Positions 1-10,681 of a stretch of DNA of 64,000 nucleotides are shown here, one piece after another (positions within the stretch are counted from its first letter, which is position 1; every line of letters starts with the position of its first letter). A model generated the notes under the pieces. It had not been told where the DNA came from, made no database searches, and saw nothing but the letters and a program-made list of their open reading frames with translations. The DNA comes from Burkholderiales bacterium (GTDB lineage: Bacteria; Pseudomonadota; Gammaproteobacteria; Burkholderiales; SG8-41): assembly GCA_019634975.1 (NCBI GenBank), contig JAHCAI010000001.1, positions 124,001 through 188,000 of the forward strand, given 5' to 3'. A program made the translations under genes and the position numbers.

Positions 1-687
1 GGCCTCGCGGCGCATTGCCAGCGTGTCGCGGTCGGAAACGCCGAAGATCACGTACATCGGGTCGGTCTGGGTCACCGTGGTCAACAGTACTCCCGGGCCC
101 GAAACCAGGGTGCCCTCGGACACCGCGGAGCGGCTGGCGACGCCGGTGATCGGCGATTCCACCCGCGTCCACTCGAGATTCAGCTGCGCTTCATTGAGGC
201 GTGCGCGCGCGCTTTCGACCTGCGCCGCGGCGATGCGCTCCGCCGAACTGGCATCGTCAAATTCCTTCTGGCTGACCGCCTTCGATTCATAAACCGGCTT
301 CAGCCGCGCGAGTTCGCGCTGCGCCTGCTGCAGCTGCGCTTCGGCGACCCCGAGATCGGCCTTCGCGCGTGCCAGCGCCAGCTGGAACGGCGCGGGATCG
401 ATGGTGAACAGCGACTCGCCCTGCTTGACGGTGCCGCCCTCGCGGTAATTGCGCTTGAGCAGGATGCCGCTGACACGGGCGCGCACCTCGGTCTCGCGGT
501 AGCCCGCGGTCTGCGCGGTGTATTCCAGGGTCACCGGCAAATCGCGCGCCTCGGTGATCATCACGCTGACGGGCGGCGGCGGGAAGCCGCCATTGGGCGG
601 ACCGCCGGCGGGGCCGCAGGCAACGAGCGCGAGTGAAGCCGCAGCAGCGGCGAAAAACGGATGGAGGCGAGGTGACGGACTGTTCAT
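1..687 (-). CDS. RND efflux membrane-fusion protein (AcrA/MexA family), partial
   Basis: This is the N-terminal 229 residues of a periplasmic adaptor that would link an inner-membrane RND pump to an outer-membrane channel; the C-terminus runs off the left edge. The protein opens with a lipoprotein signal ending in a lipobox (Leu-Val-Ala-Cys), then proline-rich PPPPVSV, a lipoyl-type half motif, a coiled-coil hairpin rich in Ala/Gln/Glu (QLQQAQRELARLKPVYE), and the beta-barrel stretch VTQTDPMYVIFGVSD typical of AcrA and MexA. The ATG at 687 is followed directly by the basic and hydrophobic signal. It diverges from a TetR-family gene across a shared operator, which is the usual acrR/acrAB layout. 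The pump gene itself should lie outside the window. Substrate cannot be deduced. Confidence 0.9.
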   Translation of the reverse strand, partial: MNSPSPRLHPFFAAAAASLALVACGPAGGPPNGGFPPPPVSVMITEARDLPVTLEYTAQTAGYRETEVRARVSGILLKRNYREGGTVKQGESLFTIDPAPFQLALARAKADLGVAEAQLQQAQRELARLKPVYESKAVSQKEFDDASSAERIAAAQVESARARLNEAQLNLEWTRVESPITGVASRSAVSEGTLVSGPGVLLTTVTQTDPMYVIFGVSDRDTLAMRREA

Positions 688-750
688 GTTGTTGGAGCTC
701 CCTGAAAGCGACCGGCCCGGTATGCCGGCAGCATCTCGACAGCGCAACAG

Positions 751-778
751 TTTACATACAGACATGAATGTATGTAAA
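751..778. promoter_or_regulatory. AcrR-type operator palindrome
   Basis: A perfect inverted repeat with 10-bp arms (TTTACATACA and TGTATGTAAA) and an 8-bp spacer lies between the divergent efflux and TetR genes. The inner 24 bp has the same half-sites (TACATACA and AATGTATGTA) and the same 6-bp centre length as the known E. coli acrAB operator. It probably represses both directions. Confidence 0.85.
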
Positions 779-831
779 GTGCGTTTTTATGACAACGCGG
801 CCGGCAACGGCCTGCACGGGCCCGGAAACAC

Positions 832-1533
832 ATGGTCAGACGCACCAAGGACGAAGCAGTCGAAACCCGCAACCAGATTCTTGACGCGGCGGAGCGGGTA
901 TTCAGCGCCCGCGGCGTGTCGCGGACCTCGCTGGCGGATATCGCCAAGGCGGCGTCGGTGACACGCGGCGCCATCTACTGGCACTTCAAGGACAAGGCCG
1001 ACCTGTTCTGCGAAATGGTGGCGCGGGTCACCATGCCGATGGAGGACGCTCCCTGCCAGATCGACCCCGGCAGGGAGGAGGATCCGCTGGAGAGCATCCG
1101 CGCCATGCTCACCGGCATCCTGCAACGTACATCCGGCGATGCCCAGGCGCGCCGTGTGTTTCACATCGTGTTCAACAAGTGCGAGTACGTCGACGAGATG
1201 CAGCAGGTCTGGCAGCGTTTTCGCGAGATGCAGGCAGGCTGCCTGCAGCGGCTGGAACTGGGCCTGGCCGCCGCCGTGAAGCGGGGCCAGCTGCCGGCGG
1301 GACTGGATACGCGCCAGACGGCGGCCGGCCTGCACGCGCTGCTCAACGGCCTGATTAGCAAGTGGGTCATGGATCCCGACCATGTCCCGTCGAGAACCGA
1401 TGCCGCGGGCATCATCGATGTCTTTCTGGAGGGCTTGCGTGCCGCGCCGGCAGTGCCTGCCGGGAAGCCAAAACGCGCTGCGGCGCGGCGGCCCCGGACG
1501 CGTCCGGCGCCGGCAGCGCGCCGTCGTGCCTGA
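832..1533 (+). CDS. TetR/AcrR-family repressor of the divergent RND pump
   Basis: A 233-residue TetR-family regulator. Residues about 12-58 form the DNA-binding domain (TRNQILDAAERVFSARG, then SVTRGAIYWHFKDK), closest in pattern to AcrR/TtgR/MexR-type pump repressors. The C-terminal half is the ligand pocket and dimer domain, followed by an Arg/Ala/Pro-rich tail of about 30 residues that looks disordered. It diverges from the membrane-fusion gene, with an AcrR-like operator at 751-778 between them. The inference is a drug- or solvent-responsive autorepressor. No strong Shine-Dalgarno is visible before the ATG at 832. Confidence 0.9.
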   Translation: MVRRTKDEAVETRNQILDAAERVFSARGVSRTSLADIAKAASVTRGAIYWHFKDKADLFCEMVARVTMPMEDAPCQIDPGREEDPLESIRAMLTGILQRTSGDAQARRVFHIVFNKCEYVDEMQQVWQRFREMQAGCLQRLELGLAAAVKRGQLPAGLDTRQTAAGLHALLNGLISKWVMDPDHVPSRTDAAGIIDVFLEGLRAAPAVPAGKPKRAAARRPRTRPAPAARRRA

Positions 1534-1542
1534 GCTCGCCGT

Positions 1543-4251
<2,709 letters not shown>

Positions 4252-4351
4252 GGGGCTCCTCCGCGCGCGGACTCGCGCGACTCCCTCGGGATGCTACGCG
4301 CAAGGCTGCGGCATGGGGTTCCGTATCCGCTTGTTTTTGAACATTAATAAA

Positions 4352-4393
4352 GCATATAATGCCAGAGATAACTATATCTGAAGCATAAAATGC
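4352..4393. promoter_or_regulatory. Twin GCAT-N3-ATGC palindromes in the aceE/lrp divergent promoter
   Basis: GCATATAATGC (4352-4362) and GCATAAAATGC (4383-4393) lie 31 bp apart centre to centre, about three helical turns, with AGATA-acta-TATCT (4366-4379) between them. The second copy overlaps the ATG of the regulator gene. Phased AT-rich palindromes fit binding by an Lrp-type octamer; that assignment is inference. Confidence 0.5.
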
Positions 4394-4920
4394 TGAAAAT
4401 ACAGCAAGCCCCGATTGATCTGGATGTGACGGACTGGAAGATCCTCGCCCGGCTGCAGGAGGATGCGCGCCTCAGCAATGTCGAGCTGGCGCGCGCGGTG
4501 AACCTGTCGCCTTCGCCCTGCCTGGCGCGGGTGCGGCGGCTGGAGGAGGCGGGACTGATCGGCCGTTACGTGACGCTGCTCGATCCGCTGGCGCTGGGGC
4601 TGACGGTGTCGGTGTTCATCCAGGTGCGGCTCGAGCGCCAGGTGGAAAAGGCGCTGGAGACCTTCGAGGCGGCGATCGCGGAGCGGCCCGAGGTCATGGA
4701 GTGCTACCTGATGACCGGCGATTCGGATTACATGCTGCGGGTGATGGTGGCCGACGTGCAGGCGCTGGAGCGCTTCATTGTCGACTTCCTGGCCAAAATA
4801 CCCGGGGTGGGCAACCTGAAATCGAGCTTTGCGCTGAAACAGGTGAAATACAAAACGGCCCTGCCACTGCCGGGTCTGGGGCCGGCCCAGAAAATTCCGC
4901 GCCGCAGGCCCGCGCGCTGA
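4390..4920 (+). CDS. Lrp/AsnC-family transcriptional regulator
   Basis: 176 residues. An N-terminal AsnC-type helix-turn-helix (residues about 12-60, [20 protein letters not shown] followed by [16 protein letters not shown]) is joined to an effector-binding RAM domain (about 75-155, including [16 protein letters not shown]). The tail is Arg/Pro-rich. It diverges from the E1 gene, so it probably controls that gene and itself in response to an amino acid or 2-oxoacid; MdeR of P. putida is a precedent. No clear Shine-Dalgarno precedes the ATG, which overlaps a palindromic repeat, so initiation could be autoregulated or the true start could be a few codons downstream. Confidence 0.9.
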   Translation: MLKIQQAPIDLDVTDWKILARLQEDARLSNVELARAVNLSPSPCLARVRRLEEAGLIGRYVTLLDPLALGLTVSVFIQVRLERQVEKALETFEAAIAERPEVMECYLMTGDSDYMLRVMVADVQALERFIVDFLAKIPGVGNLKSSFALKQVKYKTALPLPGLGPAQKIPRRRPAR

Positions 4921-4933
4921 GGCGCGCGCGGCT

Positions 4934-5206
4934 TCAGCGCTTGCGGAAGAAGTTGCCGGGGCGCGCCGCCGGGGGACCGGCGCGTTCGTCCTTGTGGCGG
5001 AAGCTGATGCGGCCCTTGTTCAGGTCGTAGGGCGAGATTTCGATCGTGACCTTGTCGCCGGCGAGGATGCGGATGCGGTGCTTGCGCATTTTTCCCGACG
5101 CGTAGGCAGTCAGCGAATGTCCGTTCTCGAGCGTGACCCGGAACATCGTGTTGGGCAGCACCTCGTCGATGACGCCCTCGTATTCGACCATTTCTTCCTT
5201 GGACAT
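4934..5206 (-). CDS. infA: Translation initiation factor IF-1, long beta-proteobacterial type
   Basis: 90 residues with the S1/OB-fold of IF-1: [19 protein letters not shown], then [17 protein letters not shown] and [19 protein letters not shown]-1 binds the ribosomal A site during initiation. Standard IF-1 is 72 residues; this one has an extra C-terminal tail ([15 protein letters not shown]), as in the second infA copy found outside the ribosomal-protein operon in many Betaproteobacteria. It is on the same strand as the cold-shock gene, but a terminator separates them. A second infA should exist elsewhere in the genome. Confidence 0.93.
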   Translation of the reverse strand: MSKEEMVEYEGVIDEVLPNTMFRVTLENGHSLTAYASGKMRKHRIRILAGDKVTIEISPYDLNKGRISFRHKDERAGPPAARPGNFFRKR

Positions 5207-5230
5207 TGCGGTTTCCTGTTGGTTGCTCTG

Positions 5231-5263
5231 AAAGAAAAAGCCGCGTGCGCTTGCGCACGCGGC
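5231..5263 (-). terminator. Rho-independent terminator of the cold-shock gene
   Basis: On the minus strand an 11-bp GC-rich stem (GCCGCGTGCGC pairing with GCGCACGCGGC, 5240-5263) is followed by a run CTTTTTCTTT. It lies 36 bp past the cold-shock stop codon and upstream of infA. Confidence 0.85.
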
Positions 5264-5298
5264 CCGGGCTGCAGGCGGGCAGGCCGCCCGCAGCGGGA

Positions 5299-5508
5299 TC
5301 AGGCTGCCCGCAGGTTGACGGCGGAGGAGCGGCCGTCCGTGCCGCGTTCGAGGTCGAACGAGACCAGCTGGTTCTCGGTCAGCGTGCTCATGCCGGCGCG
5401 CTGGACGGCCGAGATATGCACAAACACGTCTTTCGACTGGTCCTGCGGCTGGATGAAACCGAAACCTTTGGTGGTATTGAAAAATTTGACTGTGCCGGTG
5501 GTGGCCAT
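5299..5508 (-). CDS. Cold-shock protein, CspA family
   Basis: 69 residues, the usual family length. It carries RNP1 (KGFGFI, residues 14-19) and RNP2 (VFVHISAV, 28-35), which bind single-stranded nucleic acid and melt mRNA structure. The start was placed at the ATG at 5508, giving the standard [11 protein letters not shown] beginning preceded by GGAGAT. The frame stays open further upstream, but that extension has no homology to the family. A strong terminator follows. A long 5' leader before the ATG would be expected for thermoregulated expression; it is AT-richer than the surrounding DNA. Confidence 0.95.
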   Translation of the reverse strand: MATTGTVKFFNTTKGFGFIQPQDQSKDVFVHISAVQRAGMSTLTENQLVSFDLERGTDGRSSAVNLRAA

Positions 5509-5728
5509 GTTGATCTCCAGATAAGGCTGATCGACACCCGGAATGGGTGAAGCATCAGAAAAACAACGGATGGAGAAGGCCGAACAGAAGTACCGACAAG
5601 CGAGGCAGGCACGAAGGGCAGACAAAATCCAAACGCCGGGCGGAGTATGGGCGTATGTCCGTGCATTTGCAAGGACTATCGCCTTGGTGCAGGATTCAAG
5701 GGGTGATTTCAATCCGAGGAGAAATGCC

Positions 5729-6337
5729 TTGAAACTGTATTACTCGCCCGGCGCCTGCTCGCTCGCGCCGCATATCGTGCTGCTCGAATCCGGGCATGCC
5801 TTCGAACTCGAGAAAGTCGACATCCCGAACAAGAAGACCGCCTCGGGCGCCGATTACTGGCAGATCAATCCCAAGGGCTACGTGCCGGCGCTGCAGCTCG
5901 ACAACGGCGAAGTGCTCACCGAAGTGAGCACCATCCTGCAGTACTTGGCTGACCAGAAACCGGCATCCGGACTCGTGCCCGCAGCGGGCACCATGGCGCG
6001 TTACCGCTTGATGGAGTGGCTCAATTTCGTCGCCACCGAGGTGCACAAGTCGGTGGGTGCGCTGTTCAATCCGCAGATGACCCCGGAGATGAAGGAAGTG
6101 CAGAAGGCCTACATCACGCGCCGCTTCAATGCGCTGGACGGCATGATGGCGGGCAAGCCCTATCTCGCCGGAGACACATTCAGCGTCGCCGACGCCTACC
6201 TGTTCAACGTGCTGCGCTGGTGCGGTTATCACAAGATTGACCTCTCGCCGTGGCCCAACATAAGGGCGTTTGTCGAGCGTGTCGCTGCGCGACCGCAGGT
6301 GCAGGCTGCGATGCGCGCCGAGGGTTTGCTCAAATAA
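5729..6337 (+). CDS. Glutathione S-transferase (GstA/beta class)
   Basis: 202 residues, matching the bacterial beta-class GST length (E. coli GstA has 201). The N-terminal thioredoxin fold begins [18 protein letters not shown], including the Cys10 that beta-class enzymes use with glutathione, and [19 protein letters not shown] supplies the cis-Pro glutathione site. The C-terminal helical domain ends with [16 protein letters not shown]. The start is TTG at 5729, preceded by AGGAGA at 5717-5722. The nearby ATG at 5724 is out of frame, and the open frame extending further upstream lacks homology. It probably detoxifies electrophiles. It stands alone, 27 bp before a sulfatase gene on the same strand. 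Confidence 0.9.
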   Translation: MKLYYSPGACSLAPHIVLLESGHAFELEKVDIPNKKTASGADYWQINPKGYVPALQLDNGEVLTEVSTILQYLADQKPASGLVPAAGTMARYRLMEWLNFVATEVHKSVGALFNPQMTPEMKEVQKAYITRRFNALDGMMAGKPYLAGDTFSVADAYLFNVLRWCGYHKIDLSPWPNIRAFVERVAARPQVQAAMRAEGLLK

Positions 6338-6364
6338 CGAACAGGATTCGGGAGGAGTGCCGCA

Positions 6365-7732
6365 ATGACTGGTGGAGACAGGAAACATCATCCCAACATC
6401 GTGCTGATCCTTGCCGACAACCTCGGCTGGGGTGAGCTGGGCTGCTACGGCGGCGGCAGATTGCGCGGTGCGCCCACGCCGCGCATCGATGCGCTGGCCG
6501 CCGCCGGGCTGCAGCTGCTCAACTTCAATGTCGAAAGCGATTGCGTACCGACACGCTCGGCGCTGATGACCGGCCGTTACCCGATTCGCACCGGCGCCCA
6601 GCAGTCGGTGCCGGCGGGCCTGCCGCAGGGCATCATTCCCTGGGAAATCACGCTGGCGCAGTTGCTGAAGGCGCAGGGTTATGCCACGGCGATCCACGGC
6701 AAGTGGCACCTCGGCGACCGTCCGGGGCGCTTCCCGACCGATCGCGGTTTCGACGAGTGGTACGGCATCCCGCGCACCACCAACGAGAGCATGTTCACCA
6801 GCGCGCCGGGCTATGATCCGAAGGTCACGCCGCTGCCGTACGTGCTTGAAGCGAAGGCGGGTGAAATTCCGCGGGAGGCGGCCGTTTATGACCTGGAGAT
6901 GCGCCGGCGCATCGATGGCGACCTGTTTGATCGTTCGGCGGATTTTATAGCCCGCCAGCACCGGGCGGGCATTCCGTTTTTCGCCTATGTGCCCATCACG
7001 CAGATGCATTATCCGACCATACCGCATCGCGATTTCGAGGGCCGGACCGGCGCCGGCGACTTCGCCGACGCCATGGTGGAGATGGATCACCGCGTCGGGG
7101 AGATGCTCGAGACCGTCAACCGGCTGGGCATCGCTGAAAACACGCTGTTCATTTTTGCCAGCGACAACGGCCCGGAGTTCCGCCGTCCCTGGCGCGGGTC
7201 GGCCGGCATGTGGCAGGGCACCTATCACACCGCGATGGAGGGCGGCCTGCGCGCGCCCTGCATCCTGCGCTGGCCCGGGCGTATCCCGGCGGGACGGGTC
7301 GCGAACGAGATCGTGCAGGTTACGGACCTGTTCACGACGCTGGCCCTCTGGGCTGGAGCCGAAGTGCCTTCCGACCGTCCGATCGATGGCCTCGATCAGC
7401 GCGCTTTTTTCACGGGGCAAAGCGAAAAGTCGGCCCGCGAAGGACTGGTTTACTACATCAAGTCCGAGTTGAGAGCCGCAAAGTGGCGTGACTGGAAAAT
7501 GCACCTCGTTTGGGAGGCCGAGCCCAATGCCGGTGCCAACCATCTCGAATCGCCGCTGCTGTTCAACCTGATCCAGGATCCCAAGGAGGAAACCGACGTC
7601 AACACGACGGCAGGGTGGGTGCGCACGCCGATACGCCGCATGATGCATGACTTCCAGGAAGGGCTGAAGCGCAACCCGCCGGTTCCTCCGGGTGCGCCCG
7701 ACAACTTTGTGCCCCCGCCTTACAAGCCCTGA
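6365..7732 (+). CDS. Type I (formylglycine) sulfatase
   Basis: 455 residues of the alkaline-phosphatase superfamily sulfatases. It begins NIVLILADNLGWGELGCYGG (metal site), then the C-x-P-x-R sulfatase signature CVPTRSALMTGR with Cys60 as the residue to be converted to formylglycine, followed by HGKWHLG and ASDNGPE. The usual first motif ADDLG reads ADNLG here, so one metal ligand of the Asp pair is Asn, a variant that also occurs in the family. No signal peptide is seen, so it is likely cytoplasmic. No maturase gene or transporter lies nearby and the sulfate-ester substrate is unknown. A GST gene precedes it closely, possibly co-transcribed. Confidence 0.88.
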   Translation: MTGGDRKHHPNIVLILADNLGWGELGCYGGGRLRGAPTPRIDALAAAGLQLLNFNVESDCVPTRSALMTGRYPIRTGAQQSVPAGLPQGIIPWEITLAQLLKAQGYATAIHGKWHLGDRPGRFPTDRGFDEWYGIPRTTNESMFTSAPGYDPKVTPLPYVLEAKAGEIPREAAVYDLEMRRRIDGDLFDRSADFIARQHRAGIPFFAYVPITQMHYPTIPHRDFEGRTGAGDFADAMVEMDHRVGEMLETVNRLGIAENTLFIFASDNGPEFRRPWRGSAGMWQGTYHTAMEGGLRAPCILRWPGRIPAGRVANEIVQVTDLFTTLALWAGAEVPSDRPIDGLDQRAFFTGQSEKSAREGLVYYIKSELRAAKWRDWKMHLVWEAEPNAGANHLESPLLFNLIQDPKEETDVNTTAGWVRTPIRRMMHDFQEGLKRNPPVPPGAPDNFVPPPYKP

Positions 7733-7885
7733 TGTGGCGTCTTGGACAATCGGCGGCGCGGCGCGCGGGTCCGGCCGTGAAGCCCGGCGGGAGCTTGCCA
7801 GGAAACCGGGCTTTGTCTAGTCTCTCCGCACTTCGATTGTCCGACCGAATTTCAGAAATCACGAACATTTCCACCGGAGACGACC

Positions 7886-8761
7886 ATGAATGACATGCTG
7901 CGTGAAGACCTGCTTGCCCTGGTATCCAACCGCACCACCGTATCCCGCCGCGAATTCGTCGCCGGCTCTCTCGCCGCCGGATTCGCGCTGGCGGTGCAGC
8001 CGGTCGCAGCCCAGACCATGATCGTCACCGACACCGCGGGCCTTACCGCGGGCGAGGTGAAAATCCCGACCGCGAATGGCGACATCCCCGCCTACCGCGC
8101 GATGCCGGCCAACGGCAAGAACCTCGCAACCATCCTCGTCGTGCAGGAAATCTTCGGCGTGCACGAGCACATCAAGGATGTCTGCCGCCGTTTCGCCAAG
8201 CTCGGCTACCTCGCGATCGCGCCGGAGATGTTCTTCCGCCAGGGCGACGTGTCCCAGCTGAAGGACAACAAGGAAATCTTCGCCAAGGTCGTCAACTTCG
8301 TGCCCGATGCGCAGGTGATGAGCGACCTCGACGCCGCGGTGGCCTGGGCCGGCAAGAACGGCGCTGACGGCAAGCGTCTCGGCATCACCGGTTTCTGCTG
8401 GGGCGGGCGCATCACCTGGCTCTACACCGCGCACAACAAAAACGTGAAGGCCGGCGTCGCCTGGTACGGCCGCCTGGTCGGGCAGTCGACCGAAATGACG
8501 CCGAAACACCCGCTGGACGTCGTCGACCAGATCAACGCGCCGGTGCTGGGCCTCTACGGCGGCGCCGATGCCGGCATTCCCAACGACACGGTCGACAAGA
8601 TGAACGCCGCGCTGAAGGAGAAAGGCAAGCCGTCGATGATCCACCTCTATCCCGACACGCCGCACGCCTTCCACGCGGACTACCGGCCGAGTTACCGCAA
8701 GGAGCAGGCTGCGGACGGCTGGAAACGCGCGACGGAGTGGTTCAGGAAGCACGGCGTGTGA
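7886..8761 (+). CDS. Tat-exported dienelactone hydrolase-family protein
   Basis: 291 residues. A twin-arginine leader (SRREFVAG, residues 20-27, then a hydrophobic stretch to VAAQ at 40-43) precedes a dienelactone hydrolase domain. The catalytic triad is visible: Cys171 in GFCWGG, Asp228 in GGADAGIP and His260 in PHAFH. The family opens dienelactones or related esters; the exported versions are poorly characterised. It is a single gene followed by a rho-independent terminator, with no aromatic-degradation genes next to it, so a role in chlorocatechol catabolism should not be assumed. Confidence 0.9.
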   Translation: MNDMLREDLLALVSNRTTVSRREFVAGSLAAGFALAVQPVAAQTMIVTDTAGLTAGEVKIPTANGDIPAYRAMPANGKNLATILVVQEIFGVHEHIKDVCRRFAKLGYLAIAPEMFFRQGDVSQLKDNKEIFAKVVNFVPDAQVMSDLDAAVAWAGKNGADGKRLGITGFCWGGRITWLYTAHNKNVKAGVAWYGRLVGQSTEMTPKHPLDVVDQINAPVLGLYGGADAGIPNDTVDKMNAALKEKGKPSMIHLYPDTPHAFHADYRPSYRKEQAADGWKRATEWFRKHGV

Positions 8762-8781
8762 GCCTGGCGCGCCGCGAAACA

Positions 8782-8805
8782 GCGGGGCCTGCGGGCCCCG
8801 CTTTT
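8782..8805 (+). terminator. Rho-independent terminator after the dienelactone hydrolase gene
   Basis: An 8-bp stem (GCGGGGCC with GGCCCCGC) and a 4-nt loop are followed by TTTT, 20 bp beyond the stop codon and just before the convergent TauE-type gene. Confidence 0.8.
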
Positions 8806-8812
8806 CATGGGG

Positions 8813-9562
8813 TCAGCCTGCCGCGCGCAGCAGCAGCGAAATGCCGCTCAACACCAGCAGTCCGCCCATCACCCGGATCACCGTGTCGCGCGACAGGTTC
8901 AGGTGCAGGTGGTGGCCGGTCCAGATGCCGAGCGCCATCACCGGCATCAGCGCGGCCGCGGCGACCAGCGCCGCCGGGGAGTAGAGGCCGGCGACGATGA
9001 ACAGCAGGATGCGCGCGACGGTGGTGAACATGAAAATCACCGGCATCGTGGCGCGTATCCGTTCCGGCCCGCCGCCGCGGCCGGCGAGAAAGAACACGTA
9101 GATCGGGCCGCCGATGCCGAACACCGCGGAGGTCGCGCCGCCGAAGGCGCCGATCGGCGCGGCCGCCCAGCGCGGCAGCGGAAAGCCCCGGCCGTGCTTG
9201 ACGATGTAGGACAGGCCGAAAAAAAGCACGAACAGCCCGAGCCCGCCGATCAGCACCTCGGGCCTGACCTGGACCAGCAGGTATACCCCGGCCAGCACGC
9301 CGAGCGCCATGAAGGGCATCAGCAGCAGCAGTTCGCTGCGCATCACGTCCGCGCGCAGGCGCAGCCCCATGTTGATGGCGCCGACGCAGTCGAGAATCAC
9401 GAAAAACGGCACCACGAACTTCAGCGGAAAAATATGCGCCAGCAACGGCACCGCGATCAGCGTCGAGCCGAAGCCGGAGATGCCGAACACGACATAGGCG
9501 ACGAACACGATCAGCGGCGCGAGGACCAGGATGTGGGGCTGCAGCAGTTCAGAGACCAGCAT
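8813..9562 (-). CDS. TauE/SafE-family membrane permease
   Basis: 249 residues with about eight hydrophobic segments and the two repeated halves of the TauE/SafE (DUF81) family; GISGFGSTLIAVPLL (residues about 28-42) and FGGATSAVFGIGGPIYVFF carry the diagnostic Gly-rich loops. Members export sulfite, sulfoacetate or related anions, or move sulfur compounds. It converges with the dienelactone hydrolase gene, with a terminator between. The 5' side faces a 400-bp non-coding stretch that contains a palindromic element. Substrate is not deducible. Confidence 0.88.
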   Translation of the reverse strand: MLVSELLQPHILVLAPLIVFVAYVVFGISGFGSTLIAVPLLAHIFPLKFVVPFFVILDCVGAINMGLRLRADVMRSELLLLMPFMALGVLAGVYLLVQVRPEVLIGGLGLFVLFFGLSYIVKHGRGFPLPRWAAAPIGAFGGATSAVFGIGGPIYVFFLAGRGGGPERIRATMPVIFMFTTVARILLFIVAGLYSPAALVAAAALMPVMALGIWTGHHLHLNLSRDTVIRVMGGLLVLSGISLLLRAAG

Positions 9563-9684
9563 CGGCGGGAGTATAAGACCAGGCGCGGAGTAATGAGCGG
9601 CGGGCGATGATCTTGACGCCGGTTTCTGTCATTTGCCCGTGTTTTAATTCATCATTCAGCGCATATCTTTCATCACTGTCTTTT

Positions 9685-9979
9685 AGAGCGCCTAACAGAA
9701 TGAAACACGTGTGCGTTACAGCCAGAATCGGTTCTGACGCGAAGCGCGGCGCAGTTCATATCGCGAATATGAGCAAGCCGCGCGACAAAGTCAGGGCCGA
9801 TTCTGGCTGTAACCCGATGATATTGTTGAATATTTCAAGTGCCTGCCGGGCTGGCGCGATTTTGGCCGGAGGCGGCGTCCCAGTCCTTGCGAATATTCCC
9901 GATATTCGCTGCGGACTGCTCCTTGCCTCCAGCCAAAATCGTGACAGCGCATCACGCGTTTCATTCTGTTAGGCGCTCT
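9685..9979. mobile_element. MITE-like 295-bp palindromic element
   Basis: Perfect 22-bp terminal inverted repeats (9685-9706 and 9958-9979, outer sequence AGAGCGCCTAACAG) continue imperfectly inward for about 15 bp more. Inside are two large hairpins: 9715-9813 (17-bp perfect arms GTTACAGCCAGAATCGG) and 9857-9941 (16-bp arms with one mismatch, plus GCGAATAT/ATATTCGC at the tip). TTA flanks both sides (9683-9685 and 9979-9981), a possible 3-bp target duplication. No coding frame fits. It ends 1 bp before the A of the phosphatase ATG and is therefore probably a later insertion. The transposase family cannot be determined from this copy. Confidence 0.75.
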
Positions 9980-9980
9980 T

Positions 9981-10622
9981 ATGACCACACTGATTTTGAT
10001 CCGCCACGGCGAAACCCTGTGGAACACCGAGCGCCGGATGCAGGGCCAGCTCGACAGCCCGCTCACCGAGCGCGGCATCTGGCAGGCCTGCCGCCTCGGC
10101 GAACGCATGTCCGGCATGGATTTCACCGCGCTGTACTCCAGCGACCTGCCGCGCGCGCGGCTGACCGCGCAGCGCATCGCCGACCAGACCGGGCACGGCA
10201 TCGTCGCCGATGCGCGGCTGCGGGAGCGCCACTTCGGCCTGTTCGAGGGCAGGACGCGCGAGGAGATGGAGCGCATGGACCCCGCGGCCTATGCGCGTTT
10301 CATGTCGCGCGATCCGCAGTACGCGGTGCCCGGCGGCGAAAGTCCCGCGGGATTCTTTTCGCGCTGCCGCGAGGCGCTGGAAGATCTCGCGGCACGCCAC
10401 CGCGGCGAAACCATCGCGATCGTCACCCACGGCCTCGTGCTCGATGCCGCGTACCGCGCGGCCACCGGACTCGCGCTCGAGGCCCAGCGCCCGGTGCCCC
10501 TGGTCAACGCCAGCCTCAACTGGTTCATCTGTGAAGACGGCAGCTGGCAGGCGGGTCGCTGGGGCGATGCTGACCACCTCGGCGCCGAAGGGGTCACCAT
10601 CTTCGGTGACGGCAGTGTTTGA
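9981..10622 (+). CDS. Histidine phosphatase / phosphoglycerate mutase-like protein
   Basis: 213 residues of the histidine phosphatase superfamily. The phospho-acceptor motif is LIRHGETLWN (His8 with Arg7), followed by GQLDSPLTERG, YSSDLPRARLTAQ, the acid residue in ERHFGLFEG and the second catalytic His in VTHGLVLD. It could be a cobalamin-type alpha-ribazole phosphatase, a sugar-phosphate phosphatase or a broad-specificity enzyme; it lacks the length of true dPGM. The palindromic element at 9685-9979 abuts the start codon, so no Shine-Dalgarno is present and the native leader has probably been replaced. The 27-bp repeat lies just after the stop. Confidence 0.88.
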   Translation: MTTLILIRHGETLWNTERRMQGQLDSPLTERGIWQACRLGERMSGMDFTALYSSDLPRARLTAQRIADQTGHGIVADARLRERHFGLFEGRTREEMERMDPAAYARFMSRDPQYAVPGGESPAGFFSRCREALEDLAARHRGETIAIVTHGLVLDAAYRAATGLALEAQRPVPLVNASLNWFICEDGSWQAGRWGDADHLGAEGVTIFGDGSV

Positions 10623-10633
10623 GGCATGGAAAA

Positions 10634-10660
10634 AATATCAATAAAAACAAATACTTGTAA
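10634..10660 (+). repeat. 27-bp A-rich intergenic repeat, copy 1
   Basis: Begins AATATCAATAAAAACAAATA and ends CTTGTAA. It is nearly identical to copies at 47014-47040 (one difference, G to A near the end) and 62361-62387 (one difference, T to C near the start). All three are in the same orientation. Here it lies 12 bp after a stop and 22 bp before the next start, and its end overlaps a 12-bp palindrome TTGTAATTACAA (10655-10666). Confidence 0.85.
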
Positions 10661-10681
10661 TTACAATCCACGGGCTTGTCG

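Noticed and set aside
5509..5712. N-terminal extension of the cold-shock gene to 5712
   Set aside because: The extra 68 codons show no homology and the internal ATG gives the exact CspA length with a good ribosome-binding site.
9685..9979. Integron attC site
   Set aside because: GCCTAAC and GTTAGGC match R-box consensus and the ATG follows at once, but about 290 bp is far longer than usual attC sites, the arms pair perfectly with no extrahelical bases, and the gene to the left points the other way with no integrase in view.
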